Shown: piece by piece, positions 48,596 through 56,984 of the stretch | Position numbering within the stretch: the first letter of the stretch is position 1 | Layout of the letters: the number at the start of each line of letters is the position of its first letter | From: Granulicella tundricola MP5ACTX9 | GTDB taxonomy: Bacteria > Acidobacteriota > Terriglobia > Terriglobales > Acidobacteriaceae | Reading direction: 5' to 3' | Length of the DNA stretch: 64,000 bases | Assembly (NCBI RefSeq): GCF_000178975.2 | Contig: NC_015064.1 | Span: 1,240,001 to 1,304,000 of the forward strand | The notes under the pieces: model-generated | What the model was told of the DNA's origin: nothing | The model's database searches: none | Seen by the model: the letters and a program-made list of their open reading frames with translations, nothing else | Program-made: the position numbers and the translations under genes

Positions 48596-50158
48596 CTACC
48601 AGATGGGTTGGAGTTGCCAGGATTTGCCGGTGATCTGGGTGGGTTGGGTGTTGCCTCGGGTGAAGAGCTCTACGCGGAGTTTGGTGGTGCTGGGGAGGAC
48701 GAGGGTTGTCATGGCTATGGTGCCGTCCTGGGCGAAGACCTCTATGGAGGAGCGGTCGAGGATGATGTGGAGGTCGTAAGGGCGGGTGGGGGCGGTGGGG
48801 GCTTCGGTGCGGGCGAGGAAGTCGGGTGGGGCGGTGGCGGCTTCGAGGGAGTGGGTGCGGTCGGTGTAGAGCTGGTGGGTGGTGAGGTTGTAGGCGATCT
48901 CGGTGTAGTGGTCGAAGTCGGAGTAGAGGCGGAGGCCGGTGGTCTGAGCGTTGTTGGGTTGGATGTTGAGGGTGAGCTCGGCGGGGACGGTGAGGCTGGG
49001 GAGGGTGAGGGCCTGGTCGGGTTTGAGGGTGCGGGAGATATCAGTGGGTTTGCCGATGCGGAGGGGCGCTACTACGGGGTCTTGCTTGAGGGACTGGCCG
49101 GCGGAGTCGGTGAGCCAGGTGACGCGGCGGGGGAGGGTCATCTGGCCTCGCCAGGGGATGGTGGGGAGCTTGTCGGCATACTGCCAGTTGTCCATCCATC
49201 CGATGAGGGTGGGTTGTTCGGTCTGGGGGAGGTTGTTGTAGCTGATGGCGCAGTAGCTGTCCTTGCCGTAGTCTGTCCAGCCGTGGGCGCCGGGTAGGGT
49301 GCTGGGGGTGAAGGTGCGGCCGTCGAAGTTGCCGAGGAAGTACTGCTCGCCTGAGCCGCCCTGGGGCGAGCCGGGGTTCATGCCGACCTTGAGGGCCCAG
49401 GTGCCGGGGCCTTTGCCGCTGTCGGCGGGGATGTGGAGGAGATCAGGGCACTCCCACTGGGCTTTGGGGTTGTGCTGGTTGGTGATACCGGCAGGGCCGA
49501 AGGTTGAGAGGCGCGACCACTGCTTGAGGTTGGGTGAGGTGAAGAAGGCGACCTGGTGCTCGTTGGGGAGGGAGACGGCCATGAGCCATGCGTGATTTTC
49601 TTCGGACCAGGAGACGCTGGGGTCGCGGAACTCGGGCAGGCCGACGTCAAGGACGGGGTTGCCGGCGAAGCGCTGCCAGGTGCGGCCGCGGTCCTGGCTG
49701 ACGGCGAGTGCCTGGGCTTCACGGTTCTCGGTCTCGGTGCCGGACTTGTCGTGGTGGGCGGTGTAGATGGCGACGAGGCAGGGCTTGTTGTTGGCGCAGA
49801 GGCGGGATGAGTTCTCATCGTCCACGACGACTGAGCCGGTGAAGACGAGCTCGTTCTGATCTCCGGCGATGGCGGGGATGGCTACGGGGAGCTCCTGCCA
49901 ATGGAGGAGGTCTTTGGAGACGGCGTGGCCCCAGGAGATGTGGCCGGGGGTGTCGCCCTGCGGGTTGAACTGGAAGAAGAGGTGGTACTCGCCCTCAAAG
50001 TAGACGAGGCCGTTGGGGTCGTTCATCCAGTGCTCGCGGGGGGAGAAGTGGATCTGGGGGCGGAGGGGTTCGGTGTAGGCGGGACCGAGGGGCGTGGCTG
50101 GGCTTTGGGCTGCGGCGGGGAGGGCTGCTAAGACGAGCATGAGGGCCAAGCGGGACAT
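48596..50158 (-). CDS. Secreted glycoside hydrolase family 32 (fructanase/levanase type)
   Basis: A 520-residue exported enzyme hydrolysing beta-fructosides (levan, inulin or sucrose). A signal peptide covers about residues 1-18 (MSRLALMLVLAALPAAAQS start). The five-bladed propeller carries the nucleophile Asp47 in WMNDPNG, FRDPSV (stabilising Asp) and WECPD (acid/base Glu); a beta-sandwich C-terminal domain follows. Exact fructan specificity is unknown and no sugar transporter lies beside it. A short perfect inverted repeat (50187-50199) lies upstream of its start. Confidence 0.92.
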   Translation of the reverse strand: MSRLALMLVLAALPAAAQSPATPLGPAYTEPLRPQIHFSPREHWMNDPNGLVYFEGEYHLFFQFNPQGDTPGHISWGHAVSKDLLHWQELPVAIPAIAGDQNELVFTGSVVVDDENSSRLCANNKPCLVAIYTAHHDKSGTETENREAQALAVSQDRGRTWQRFAGNPVLDVGLPEFRDPSVSWSEENHAWLMAVSLPNEHQVAFFTSPNLKQWSRLSTFGPAGITNQHNPKAQWECPDLLHIPADSGKGPGTWALKVGMNPGSPQGGSGEQYFLGNFDGRTFTPSTLPGAHGWTDYGKDSYCAISYNNLPQTEQPTLIGWMDNWQYADKLPTIPWRGQMTLPRRVTWLTDSAGQSLKQDPVVAPLRIGKPTDISRTLKPDQALTLPSLTVPAELTLNIQPNNAQTTGLRLYSDFDHYTEIAYNLTTHQLYTDRTHSLEAATAPPDFLARTEAPTAPTRPYDLHIILDRSSIEVFAQDGTIAMTTLVLPSTTKLRVELFTRGNTQPTQITGKSWQLQPIW

Positions 50159-50186
50159 TGCGATCGCTCCGTACTGCTGATGTGAT

Positions 50187-50199
50187 GCTAATCGTTAGC
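50187..50199. promoter_or_regulatory. Candidate operator, GCTAATCGTTAGC
   Basis: A perfect inverted repeat (GCTAA-TCG-TTAGC) lies 28 bp upstream of the GH32 ATG in the divergent region shared with the carboxyltransferase gene. It resembles LacI-type operators, but no regulator gene is adjacent. Confidence 0.35.
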
Positions 50200-50240
50200 G
50201 AGAAAGGGTATCGTGAACGGGTGCTTTGGGAAGGGTGACG

Positions 50241-51986
50241 ATGGCGTTTTCTCGTGTGATTGGGACGGAGTTGAAGGTGACTGGCAAGAGTGCGAAGAAT
50301 GCTGCGGCTGTGAAGGAACTGATCGCGGAGATTCGGAAGCAGGAGCAAGGGATTCGTGCGGGTGGTGGGGAGAAGGCTGTTGCGGCGCAACGGGCTAAGG
50401 GGCGGCTTACTGCTCGGGAGCGGATTGGTCTTTTGGTGGATTCGGTGGAAACCCATGTCCCAGAAGCGGGACATGGGGCACTCGGTATCGCAGGGTTCCT
50501 GGAGCTGGGGCTTTGGGCGGCGCATGGGATGTACGCGGAGTGGGGTGGGGCTCCGGGGGCGGGGGTGGTTTGCGGGCTGGGAAGGGTGCAAGGGAAGCTG
50601 TGCATGATCGTGGCGAACGATGCGACGGTGAAGGCGGGTGCGTTCTTTCCGATGACGGCGAAGAAGGTGCTGCGGGCGCAGGCGATTGCGCTGGAGAACC
50701 GGATTCCTACGCTGTATCTGGTGGACTCGGCTGGGGTGTTTCTGCCGCTGCAGGAGGAGGTGTTTCCAGATCAGGATGACTTTGGGCGGGTGTTCAGGAA
50801 TAACGCGGTGATGAGCAGCTTGGGCGTGCCGCAGATGACGGCGATCATGGGGATGTGCGTCGCGGGCGGGGCGTATCTGCCGGTGATGACCGATACGGTG
50901 CTGATGACGGAGGGGTCGGGGTTGTTTCTGGCGGGGCCTGCGCTGGTGCAGGCGGCGATCGGGCAGAAGACTCCGGCGGAGGAGTTGGGTGGGGCGGCGA
51001 TGCATGCGGAGATTTCTGGGACTGTGGATTACAAGGAGGCGGATGATCCGGCTTGCCTGGAGCGGATGCGGTCGCTAGTGGGGATGATTGGGGCTCGGGC
51101 GGAGGCTCCGTTTTCTCGGGCGGAGTTCGATGCGGTTGCGGATGCGCCGAAGTTTGCGGCAGAGGATCTGTATGGGCTGCTCGATCCGGCTTCGGGGGCT
51201 AGTAATGTTTATGACATGCATGAGGTGATTGCGCGGGTCCTGGATCGGAGTGAGTTTGATGAGTACAAGGTGGAGTTTGGGCGGACGGTGATCTGTGGGT
51301 ATGGGCGGATTGACGGGAGGGCGGTGGGGATTGTGGCGAATCAGAAGCTGAATCAGACACAGACTGTCGCGATGGGGCCGATGGCGGGGACGAAGCGCAT
51401 TGAGGTGGGTGGGGTGATCTATACGGAGGCCGCGCAGAAGGCGGCTCGATTCATCATGGACTGCAATCAGAACCTGGTGCCGCTGATCTTTCTGCATGAT
51501 GTGAATGGGTTCATGGTGGGGAAGGATGCGGAGTGGAGTGGGATTATCAGGGCGGGGGCGAAGATGGTGTCGGCTGTGAGTACGAGCGTGGTGCCCAAGA
51601 TTACGGTGATCGTTGGGGGGAGCTTTGGGGCGGGGCACTATGCGATGTGTGGGAAGGCTTATGATCCTCGGTTTATCTTTGCTTGGCCGACTGCGAGGTA
51701 TGCGGTGATGGGTGGCGCGGCTGCGGCGAATACGTTGGCGGAGATCAAGGCGAAGCAGATGGAGCGGGCGGGGGAGACTGTATCGGACGAGCGGAGGCAG
51801 GAGCTCTGGGCAGAGATCAAGGCGGGGTATGATGCGGCGGCTGATCCTCGGTATGGGGCTGCAAGGTTGTGGGTGGATGCGATTATTGATCCGGTTGAGA
51901 CTCGGGAGGTGCTGATGGTGGCGCTGGAGGCTTGTGCTTTGAATCCGGAGGTGGCGAAGTGGAATGTGGGGGTGATGCAGACTTAG
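50241..51986 (+). CDS. Acyl-CoA carboxylase carboxyltransferase subunit (methylcrotonyl-CoA carboxylase beta type)
   Basis: A 581-residue biotin-dependent carboxyltransferase subunit. N- and C-terminal carboxyltransferase halves are clear: VDSAGVFLPLQEEVFPDQDDFGRVF in the first, and GGSFGAGHYAMCGKAYDPRF and the AVMGGAAAA segment in the second. The pattern and the neighbours HMG-CoA lyase and methylglutaconyl-CoA hydratase point to methylcrotonyl-CoA carboxylation in leucine breakdown. The biotin carboxylase/BCCP subunit is not in the window. A 36-bp palindrome is in frame near residues 71-81 (THVPEAGHGA). The ATG at 50241 follows GGGAAGGGTG. Confidence 0.9.
   Translation: MAFSRVIGTELKVTGKSAKNAAAVKELIAEIRKQEQGIRAGGGEKAVAAQRAKGRLTARERIGLLVDSVETHVPEAGHGALGIAGFLELGLWAAHGMYAEWGGAPGAGVVCGLGRVQGKLCMIVANDATVKAGAFFPMTAKKVLRAQAIALENRIPTLYLVDSAGVFLPLQEEVFPDQDDFGRVFRNNAVMSSLGVPQMTAIMGMCVAGGAYLPVMTDTVLMTEGSGLFLAGPALVQAAIGQKTPAEELGGAAMHAEISGTVDYKEADDPACLERMRSLVGMIGARAEAPFSRAEFDAVADAPKFAAEDLYGLLDPASGASNVYDMHEVIARVLDRSEFDEYKVEFGRTVICGYGRIDGRAVGIVANQKLNQTQTVAMGPMAGTKRIEVGGVIYTEAAQKAARFIMDCNQNLVPLIFLHDVNGFMVGKDAEWSGIIRAGAKMVSAVSTSVVPKITVIVGGSFGAGHYAMCGKAYDPRFIFAWPTARYAVMGGAAAANTLAEIKAKQMERAGETVSDERRQELWAEIKAGYDAAADPRYGAARLWVDAIIDPVETREVLMVALEACALNPEVAKWNVGVMQT
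50450..50484. repeat. 36-bp palindromic repeat (family E), inside carboxyltransferase gene
   Basis: AACCCATGTCCC-AGAAGC-GGGACATGGGGCACTCG; arms pair perfectly. It is read in the same frame as the copy in lhr. Confidence 0.86.
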
Positions 51987-52003
51987 TGCGTCCTTCGCGA
52001 ACG

Positions 52004-52119
52004 GCGGTCACTTCGTGACTTCTATTGGGCTTCGCGTGGTTCTCGCGTTGCTCGGCACAGTCTAATTTTCGACTAGCAGGAGAACCATGAGGAGCAGTTA
52101 CGAGTCACGAAGTGACCGC
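52004..52119. repeat. Inverted repeat pair, 17 bp, with each arm itself palindromic
   Basis: GCGGTCACTTCGTGACT (52004-52020) and its exact reverse complement (52103-52119) flank 82 bp. Each arm has a GTCAC-TTC-GTGAC core. It lies in the gap between the carboxyltransferase and HMG-CoA lyase genes. Confidence 0.8.
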
Positions 52120-52169
52120 TCCGTGCATAGCGGTTTCATACATTAGGAGAGGCAGTTTAGGATTCCTAG

Positions 52170-53033
52170 ATGGTAAAGATCATTGAATGTCCGCGGGATG
52201 CTTGGCAGGGGTTGCCGAAGGTGATGGCGCCGGAGGTGAAGGCGGATTATCTGCGGGTTTTGATTGCGGCGGGGTTCAAGCATATCGATGCGGTGAGCTT
52301 TGTTTCGAAGACGGCGCTGCCGCAGATGGCGGACTCGGAGCTGGTGCTGGAGTATCTGGACCCGCCGGATGATGTCGAGATCATTGGGATTGTGGTGAAT
52401 GAAAAAGGGGCGGAGCGTGCCGTGAAGTCGGGTGCGGTGCAGACACTGGGGTTTCCATATTCGATCTCGCCGGGGTTCCTGCAGAGGAACCAGAATCAGA
52501 CGCCGGAGGAGTCGCTGGAGGCTCTGGAGGCGGTGGGGACGATTGGGTACAAGGGGGGGCTGGAGGTGGTGGCTTATCTCTCGATGGCGTTCGGGAATCC
52601 TTATGGAGATGCGTGGTCGATCGATGAGGTCGTCGATGCGTGCGACTTGCTGGTGGACTGTGGAGTGAAGCAGATCTCGCTGGCGGATACGGTGGGGTTG
52701 GCGACGCCGAGGATGGTGGCGGATGTGTTGAGCGATGTGATGGCGGTGCATGACCGGATCGAGATTGGGGTGCATCTGCATGCGAGGCCAGAGATGGCTG
52801 CGGAGGTGATTGCGGCGGCTTACGGGGCGGGTTGCAGGCGGTTCGATGCGGCGATTGGCGGGATGGGCGGGTGTCCATTTGCACAGGATGCGCTGGTGGG
52901 GAATGTGCCTACGGAGGTGCTGATTGCGGAGCTGAAGAGGCTGGGGGCGGAGTTGCCGGATATGCGTCCGCTGGATGGGCTGTTGGCGGCTGCGAGGGAG
53001 ATTGAGAAGCGGTATGGAACGGTGGTTCAGTAA
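52170..53033 (+). CDS. Hydroxymethylglutaryl-CoA lyase
   Basis: Cleaves HMG-CoA to acetyl-CoA and acetoacetate, the last step of leucine catabolism. A 287-residue TIM-barrel of the HMGL-like family: RDAWQG near residue 9 (usual R-D-G/x-x-Q), the ADTVG segment, HLHARPEMA metal His residues, and the signature GMGGCPFAQD (about 229-238) with the active-site Cys. Its stop overlaps the next ATG by 1 nt (TAATG), so it is coupled to the enoyl-CoA hydratase. Confidence 0.93.
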   Translation: MVKIIECPRDAWQGLPKVMAPEVKADYLRVLIAAGFKHIDAVSFVSKTALPQMADSELVLEYLDPPDDVEIIGIVVNEKGAERAVKSGAVQTLGFPYSISPGFLQRNQNQTPEESLEALEAVGTIGYKGGLEVVAYLSMAFGNPYGDAWSIDEVVDACDLLVDCGVKQISLADTVGLATPRMVADVLSDVMAVHDRIEIGVHLHARPEMAAEVIAAAYGAGCRRFDAAIGGMGGCPFAQDALVGNVPTEVLIAELKRLGAELPDMRPLDGLLAAAREIEKRYGTVVQ

Positions 53034-53884
53034 TGGCTACCGTGCTGATTGAAGATGCGGGTGGGGTGAGGACGCTGACGTTGAATCGGCCGGAGCGGCG
53101 GAATGCGCTTACGCCGGAGATGCAGTTGGAGTTGATTGCGGCGATGGAGGCGGTGGCTAAGGATAATAGCGTTCGGGTGGTGGTGCTGACGGGGGCGGGT
53201 GAGGGGTTCTGTGGGGGCTTGGACCTTTCCGTGTTGCAGGGGATGGCGGGGCTGAGCGCGGCGGAGTATGAGGCGGATGCGCGGCGGATAGCGCGGATGT
53301 TCCGGGTGCTTTATGAGCTGTCGGTACCTACGATTGCGGCGGTGAATGGTCATGCTGTCGCCGGGGGAACGGGGTTGGCTACGCTATGTGACTTCACGCT
53401 GGCGGTGCCGGGGGCGAAGTTCGGGTATACGGAGGTGCGGATTGGGTTTGTGCCGGCTCTGGTTTCGGCTTACCTGACGCTGCAGGTGGGGGAGAAGCGG
53501 GCTCGGGAGTTGCTGCTGACGGGGCGGCTGTTTGGGGCGGAGGAGGGGTATCGGCTGGGGTTGGTGACGGAGGTTGTGGCGGCTTCCGATATGGCAGCGA
53601 GGGTGGTGGAGTTGTGTGGGGCGCTGGTGGGGAACTCGCCTGGCTCCATGGCGCGGACTAAGGAGCTCTTGGTGGGGTCGAACAGGGCGTGGCTGGATGA
53701 GGCGATTGAGGCGGCTGTGCTGATGAATGGGCGGGTGAGAGAGACGGCTGACTTCAAGGAAGGCATCGCCAGTTTTCTGGAGAAGCGGAAGCCGGTTTGG
53801 AGTGTCTCTGATATCGCGCAAGTGCAAGAACAAGCAACAGCAACTGCAAGTACAAATACGGAGGTTCTGGCTTCGCCAGAATGA
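53033..53884 (+). CDS. Enoyl-CoA hydratase/isomerase family (methylglutaconyl-CoA hydratase-like)
   Basis: A 283-residue crotonase-fold enzyme; by position it would hydrate 3-methylglutaconyl-CoA to HMG-CoA. The oxyanion-hole segments GAGEGFCGGLDLS and GHAVAGGTGLATLCDF and the acidic residue in FGYTEVRIGFVPA are present. The normal crotonase fold ends near KRKPVWS; the last 20 or so residues (VQEQATATASTNTEVLASPE) are encoded by a family B repeat, and the stop codon is the TGA just after its hairpin. So the natural stop was probably replaced by repeat DNA. Confidence 0.9.
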   Translation: MATVLIEDAGGVRTLTLNRPERRNALTPEMQLELIAAMEAVAKDNSVRVVVLTGAGEGFCGGLDLSVLQGMAGLSAAEYEADARRIARMFRVLYELSVPTIAAVNGHAVAGGTGLATLCDFTLAVPGAKFGYTEVRIGFVPALVSAYLTLQVGEKRARELLLTGRLFGAEEGYRLGLVTEVVAASDMAARVVELCGALVGNSPGSMARTKELLVGSNRAWLDEAIEAAVLMNGRVRETADFKEGIASFLEKRKPVWSVSDIAQVQEQATATASTNTEVLASPE

Positions 53885-53887
53885 CGA
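53818..53887. repeat. Family B repeat forming the end of the hydratase gene
   Basis: CAA-rich hexamers (CAAGAACAAGCAACAGCAAC) then AAATACGGAGG and the hairpin TTCTGGC-TTC-GCCAGAA (53865-53881), followed by TGACG. The hairpin end supplies the stop codon. Confidence 0.88.
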
Positions 53888-53933
53888 CCCCATTACTACC
53901 GGCTGTTTGGGCTGGTAAACTGGGGCTTGGCTT

Positions 53934-55418
53934 ATGACAGATACCTTGATCGCTTCCGCTCCTACTCGTGTACGTATTGCGCCTTCGCCGACCGGCGATC
54001 CTCACGTTGGCACCGCCTATATCGGGCTGCTGAACTACATCTATGCGCGGCAGCGGGGTGGGCAGTTTGTGCTGCGGATCGAGGATACGGACCGGGCGCG
54101 GTTTGTGGCTACGAGTGAGCAGGAGATCTTCGACTCGCTGCATTGGCTCGGGTTGGAGTGGAATGAGGGGCCCGATGTTGGTGGGCCGTATGGGCCTTAC
54201 CGGCAGTCGGAGCGGACGGAGATCTATCGGGAGCATGTGGAGCTGCTGCTGGCGAACGGCACGGCTTACAAGGCTTATGAGAATGCCGAGGAGCTGGAGG
54301 CGATGCGGAAGTCGCAGCTTGCTGCCAAGCTGCCTCCTCGCTATAACGGCGCGCATCGAGAGCTGACGGCGGAGCAGATTGCGGCGTTTGAGGCTGAGGG
54401 CCGGGCCTATGTTGTGCGGCTGAAGGTGCCGGTTGAAGGTGAGACTGCGTTCCGCGATGAGCTGCGGGGGGAGATCAAGTTCAGCCACAACAACGTGGAC
54501 GATCAGGTGCTGATGAAGTCGGATGGGTTCCCGACGTATCACCTGGCGAACGTCGTCGATGACCATCTGATGAAGATTACGGATGTGATTCGTGCGGAGG
54601 AGTGGATCTCATCAACGCCGAAGCATGTGCTGCTGTACCAGGCGTTTGGCTGGGAGCTGCCGAAGTTCTGGCATATGCCTCTGCTGAGGAACCTGGATAA
54701 GAGCAAGATCTCCAAGCGGAAGAATCCGGTTTCACTGATCTATTACCGACAGGCTGGGTTTCTGCCTGCTGCTGTTCTCAACTTTCTAGGGTTGATGGGC
54801 GGTGGTATGCCGGCGGGGACCGACAAGGCTGTGCAGGCGGAGATCTTTACGCTGCCGAAGATGCTGGACGAGTTCAAGTTCGACCGGATTGCGCTGGGTG
54901 GACCGGTGTTCGACCTGGTGAAGCTGAAGTGGCTGAATGGCGAGTATCTGCGGGCGCTTCCCGGCGAGGAGTTCTTCCTGCAGCTCAAGAACGTGGTGTT
55001 CTCTGACGAGGTGCTGCGGGCGATCGCTCCGCTGGTGCAGACGCGGATCGAGACGCTGGGTCAGTTTGGCGATCTGGCCGACTTTTTCTTCAGAGACGAC
55101 GTGACTCCGGCGCAGGAGGTGTTTGTGCCGAAGAAGCGGACGCTGGAGGAGACGATGGCGTTCACCGGTGAGATGCTGGCGGTGCTCGAAGGCTGTGAGT
55201 GGAGCCACGATGCACTGGATGCGGCGCTGCGTGGGGTGGGGACGGCTAAGGAGTGGTCGGTCAAGGAGAGCTTTATGCTGCTGCGGGCTATCCTGACTGG
55301 CTCTACTTCTTCTCCGCCGCTGCTGGAGAGTCTGGTGGTGTTTGGTAAGGCTCGGTCTTTGGATCGGGTGAGGCGGTTTGTGGATGGGCAGAAGAAGATT
55401 GCTGGTGGAAGACGGTAA
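53934..55418 (+). CDS. gltX: Glutamyl-tRNA synthetase
   Basis: Charges tRNA-Glu (and possibly tRNA-Gln) with glutamate. A 494-residue class I synthetase with APSPTGDPHVGT (the HIGH-like HVGT at 24-27), LRIEDTDRAR, and the KMSKS-like KISKRK (about 257-262). C-terminal anticodon-binding helical region is present. The ATG at 53934 gives the standard start. A family B repeat begins immediately after its stop. Confidence 0.97.
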   Translation: MTDTLIASAPTRVRIAPSPTGDPHVGTAYIGLLNYIYARQRGGQFVLRIEDTDRARFVATSEQEIFDSLHWLGLEWNEGPDVGGPYGPYRQSERTEIYREHVELLLANGTAYKAYENAEELEAMRKSQLAAKLPPRYNGAHRELTAEQIAAFEAEGRAYVVRLKVPVEGETAFRDELRGEIKFSHNNVDDQVLMKSDGFPTYHLANVVDDHLMKITDVIRAEEWISSTPKHVLLYQAFGWELPKFWHMPLLRNLDKSKISKRKNPVSLIYYRQAGFLPAAVLNFLGLMGGGMPAGTDKAVQAEIFTLPKMLDEFKFDRIALGGPVFDLVKLKWLNGEYLRALPGEEFFLQLKNVVFSDEVLRAIAPLVQTRIETLGQFGDLADFFFRDDVTPAQEVFVPKKRTLEETMAFTGEMLAVLEGCEWSHDALDAALRGVGTAKEWSVKESFMLLRAILTGSTSSPPLLESLVVFGKARSLDRVRRFVDGQKKIAGGRR

Positions 55419-55473
55419 GACAGGCAACTGCCAAGACCAATACGGAGGTTCTGAGCTTCGCTCAGAATGACGA
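55419..55473. repeat. Family B repeat after gltX
   Basis: CAGGCAACTGCCAAG, ACCAATACGGAGG and hairpin TTCTGAGC-TTC-GCTCAGAA, then TGACGACC. It fills most of the space between convergent gltX and the DsbD-alpha gene. Confidence 0.87.
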
Positions 55474-55512
55474 CCTTTTCATTGATAGCGGCATCTTTCA
55501 AGGTGCCGTTTT

Positions 55513-56016
55513 CTATTTTGCGGTGAAGGGGACTTCCAGCTTCAGGGTTTTGGGTGGATAGCAGGCTGCGCGGTCGCAGGCCTGGTAGCGCAGGGTGGCT
55601 GCGGCGGTGTGGGGGCCGGGGGTGGATTGGACCGGGAGGCGGATGGTGAAGTCTCCGGTGTAGACGTCGAGGGTTTCGGCGAGGTCTCCGGAGCCGATCT
55701 TGTAGGGCTTGCCGGCGGGGTACTCGGGTGCGGCGGGCTTGAGGCCGGGTGCGGCATCGAGGGTGAGCTCGGTTGGAATCTGGAGCTCGGAGAGGGGCTT
55801 GTGGGAGTTGACGTGGTAGCCCTCGCGGACCTGGAAGCGGAGTTCGAGGACGGCGGGCTTATTGGCCTGCACGATCTGCTGCTCGGCGATGTAGGTGACC
55901 TGCTGGCGCTTGGCGGGGGACTCCTGGGGCTTGTCGAAGTTGCTGAAGTCCTGGCCGCTTAGGGTTTGGGCGTGCAGTGGGGCAGCGAGGGCCATCGCGA
56001 GCAGCAGAAGGCGCAT
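55513..56016 (-). CDS. Stand-alone DsbD alpha-domain-like periplasmic protein
   Basis: A 167-residue exported protein with a signal peptide (about residues 1-16, ending LHAQ). The fold matches the N-terminal domain of the thiol reductase DsbD. The redox pair is Cys147 and Cys152 in YQACDRAACYPP. The membrane and C-terminal domains of DsbD are absent, so electrons would come from another protein, plausibly the TlpA-like protein whose gene ends 2 bp upstream on the same strand. Role in periplasmic thiol chemistry or cytochrome c maturation is inference. Confidence 0.83.
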   Translation of the reverse strand: MRLLLLAMALAAPLHAQTLSGQDFSNFDKPQESPAKRQQVTYIAEQQIVQANKPAVLELRFQVREGYHVNSHKPLSELQIPTELTLDAAPGLKPAAPEYPAGKPYKIGSGDLAETLDVYTGDFTIRLPVQSTPGPHTAAATLRYQACDRAACYPPKTLKLEVPFTAK

Positions 56017-56018
56017 GG

Positions 56019-56702
56019 TTACTGGCCGCCTGCGGCGATGAGCTTCTTGATGTTGGCTTCGATCTCGTCCTTGCCGCCTGCGTCGTCGTTCATGCCGGCG
56101 GTCTCGAGGAAGACCTTGCCGGTTTTATCGACGTAGAAGGATTCAGGGAGGTAGTCGACGCCACCGTAGGCGGTTTCTACTTCGTCGGTCTTGAGGAGGA
56201 CGGGGTAGGTGACGCCGAGCTTCCTGGCGGTGGAGGCGATGACGTCCTTGCCGGCTTCGTCTGCGGCGATGCCGAGGATGACGAGTCCCTGGGAGGCGTA
56301 CTTCTGGTGGAACTCCTCAAACCAGGGCATTTCAAGCTTGCAGGGGGCGCACCAGGTGGCCCAGAAGTTGATGAGGACGGGCTTGCCCTTGAAGGAGGCG
56401 AGGGAGACCTTTTTGCCGTCTAGATCGACGAGGGAGAAGCCGGGGGCTACTTTGCCCTGCATCTTGGGGGCGTCGGGGTTTTCAGCGGCACCGCCCTTGC
56501 CTGCGGCCTCCGGGATGAGGGCGACACGGGAGGCTTGCTGGGCCTGGAGGCTCTGCATGGCGAGGCGGCGCTCTCGGGCGTTGTGGACTCCTGCCCAGAT
56601 GAGGACGGTGACGACGACGACGAGGCCGACGAGGATGGCGGCGCTACGGGAGCGGCTGGCTGCGGGTGCGGGAGCGGTCTGGATTTCCACTTGGTTCCTC
56701 AT
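56019..56702 (-). CDS. TlpA-like membrane-anchored thioredoxin
   Basis: A 227-residue thiol-disulfide oxidoreductase. One N-terminal membrane segment (about residues 21-40) anchors it, then a periplasmic thioredoxin fold with the redox motif WCAPC (Cys118, Cys121), a typical reductive TlpA/ResA motif. The ATG at 56702 is chosen; an earlier ATG at 56732 lacks a membrane-protein-like start. It heads a two-gene unit with the DsbD-alpha-like gene (2-bp gap). Upstream lies a 617-bp A/T-rich intergenic region. Confidence 0.87.
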   Translation of the reverse strand: MRNQVEIQTAPAPAASRSRSAAILVGLVVVVTVLIWAGVHNARERRLAMQSLQAQQASRVALIPEAAGKGGAAENPDAPKMQGKVAPGFSLVDLDGKKVSLASFKGKPVLINFWATWCAPCKLEMPWFEEFHQKYASQGLVILGIAADEAGKDVIASTARKLGVTYPVLLKTDEVETAYGGVDYLPESFYVDKTGKVFLETAGMNDDAGGKDEIEANIKKLIAAGGQ

Positions 56703-56960
56703 TCTCGGCAGCGCTTGGCGGCCTGTGTTCAAGTTTACCTGCGATTGCAGCGGAGCTGAAATCTACGAAACTGGTTGGACTCCCACCCCACCCATTTCGT
56801 TACAAAGTCTTTATTCCAAAGGACTTAGGTTTGGACTTCGTACGCAGATAGGGCGCAAGGTCTTGATTCTATTGGTGTGAAATCCGTAAAGTATTCAAAA
56901 TAAATGGTTTATGGGTTTCGACTCGATCCGCCTGTGCGGAGACTCGTAACTTTTTACTCT

Positions 56961-56984
56961 ATTTCAATTATATCGGATTGAAAT
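56961..56984. promoter_or_regulatory. Candidate operator, 8-bp inverted repeat
   Basis: ATTTCAAT (56961-56968) and its reverse complement ATTGAAAT (56977-56984) flank TATATCGG. It lies in the A/T-rich part of the region between the TlpA and kdsD genes. Confidence 0.45.
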
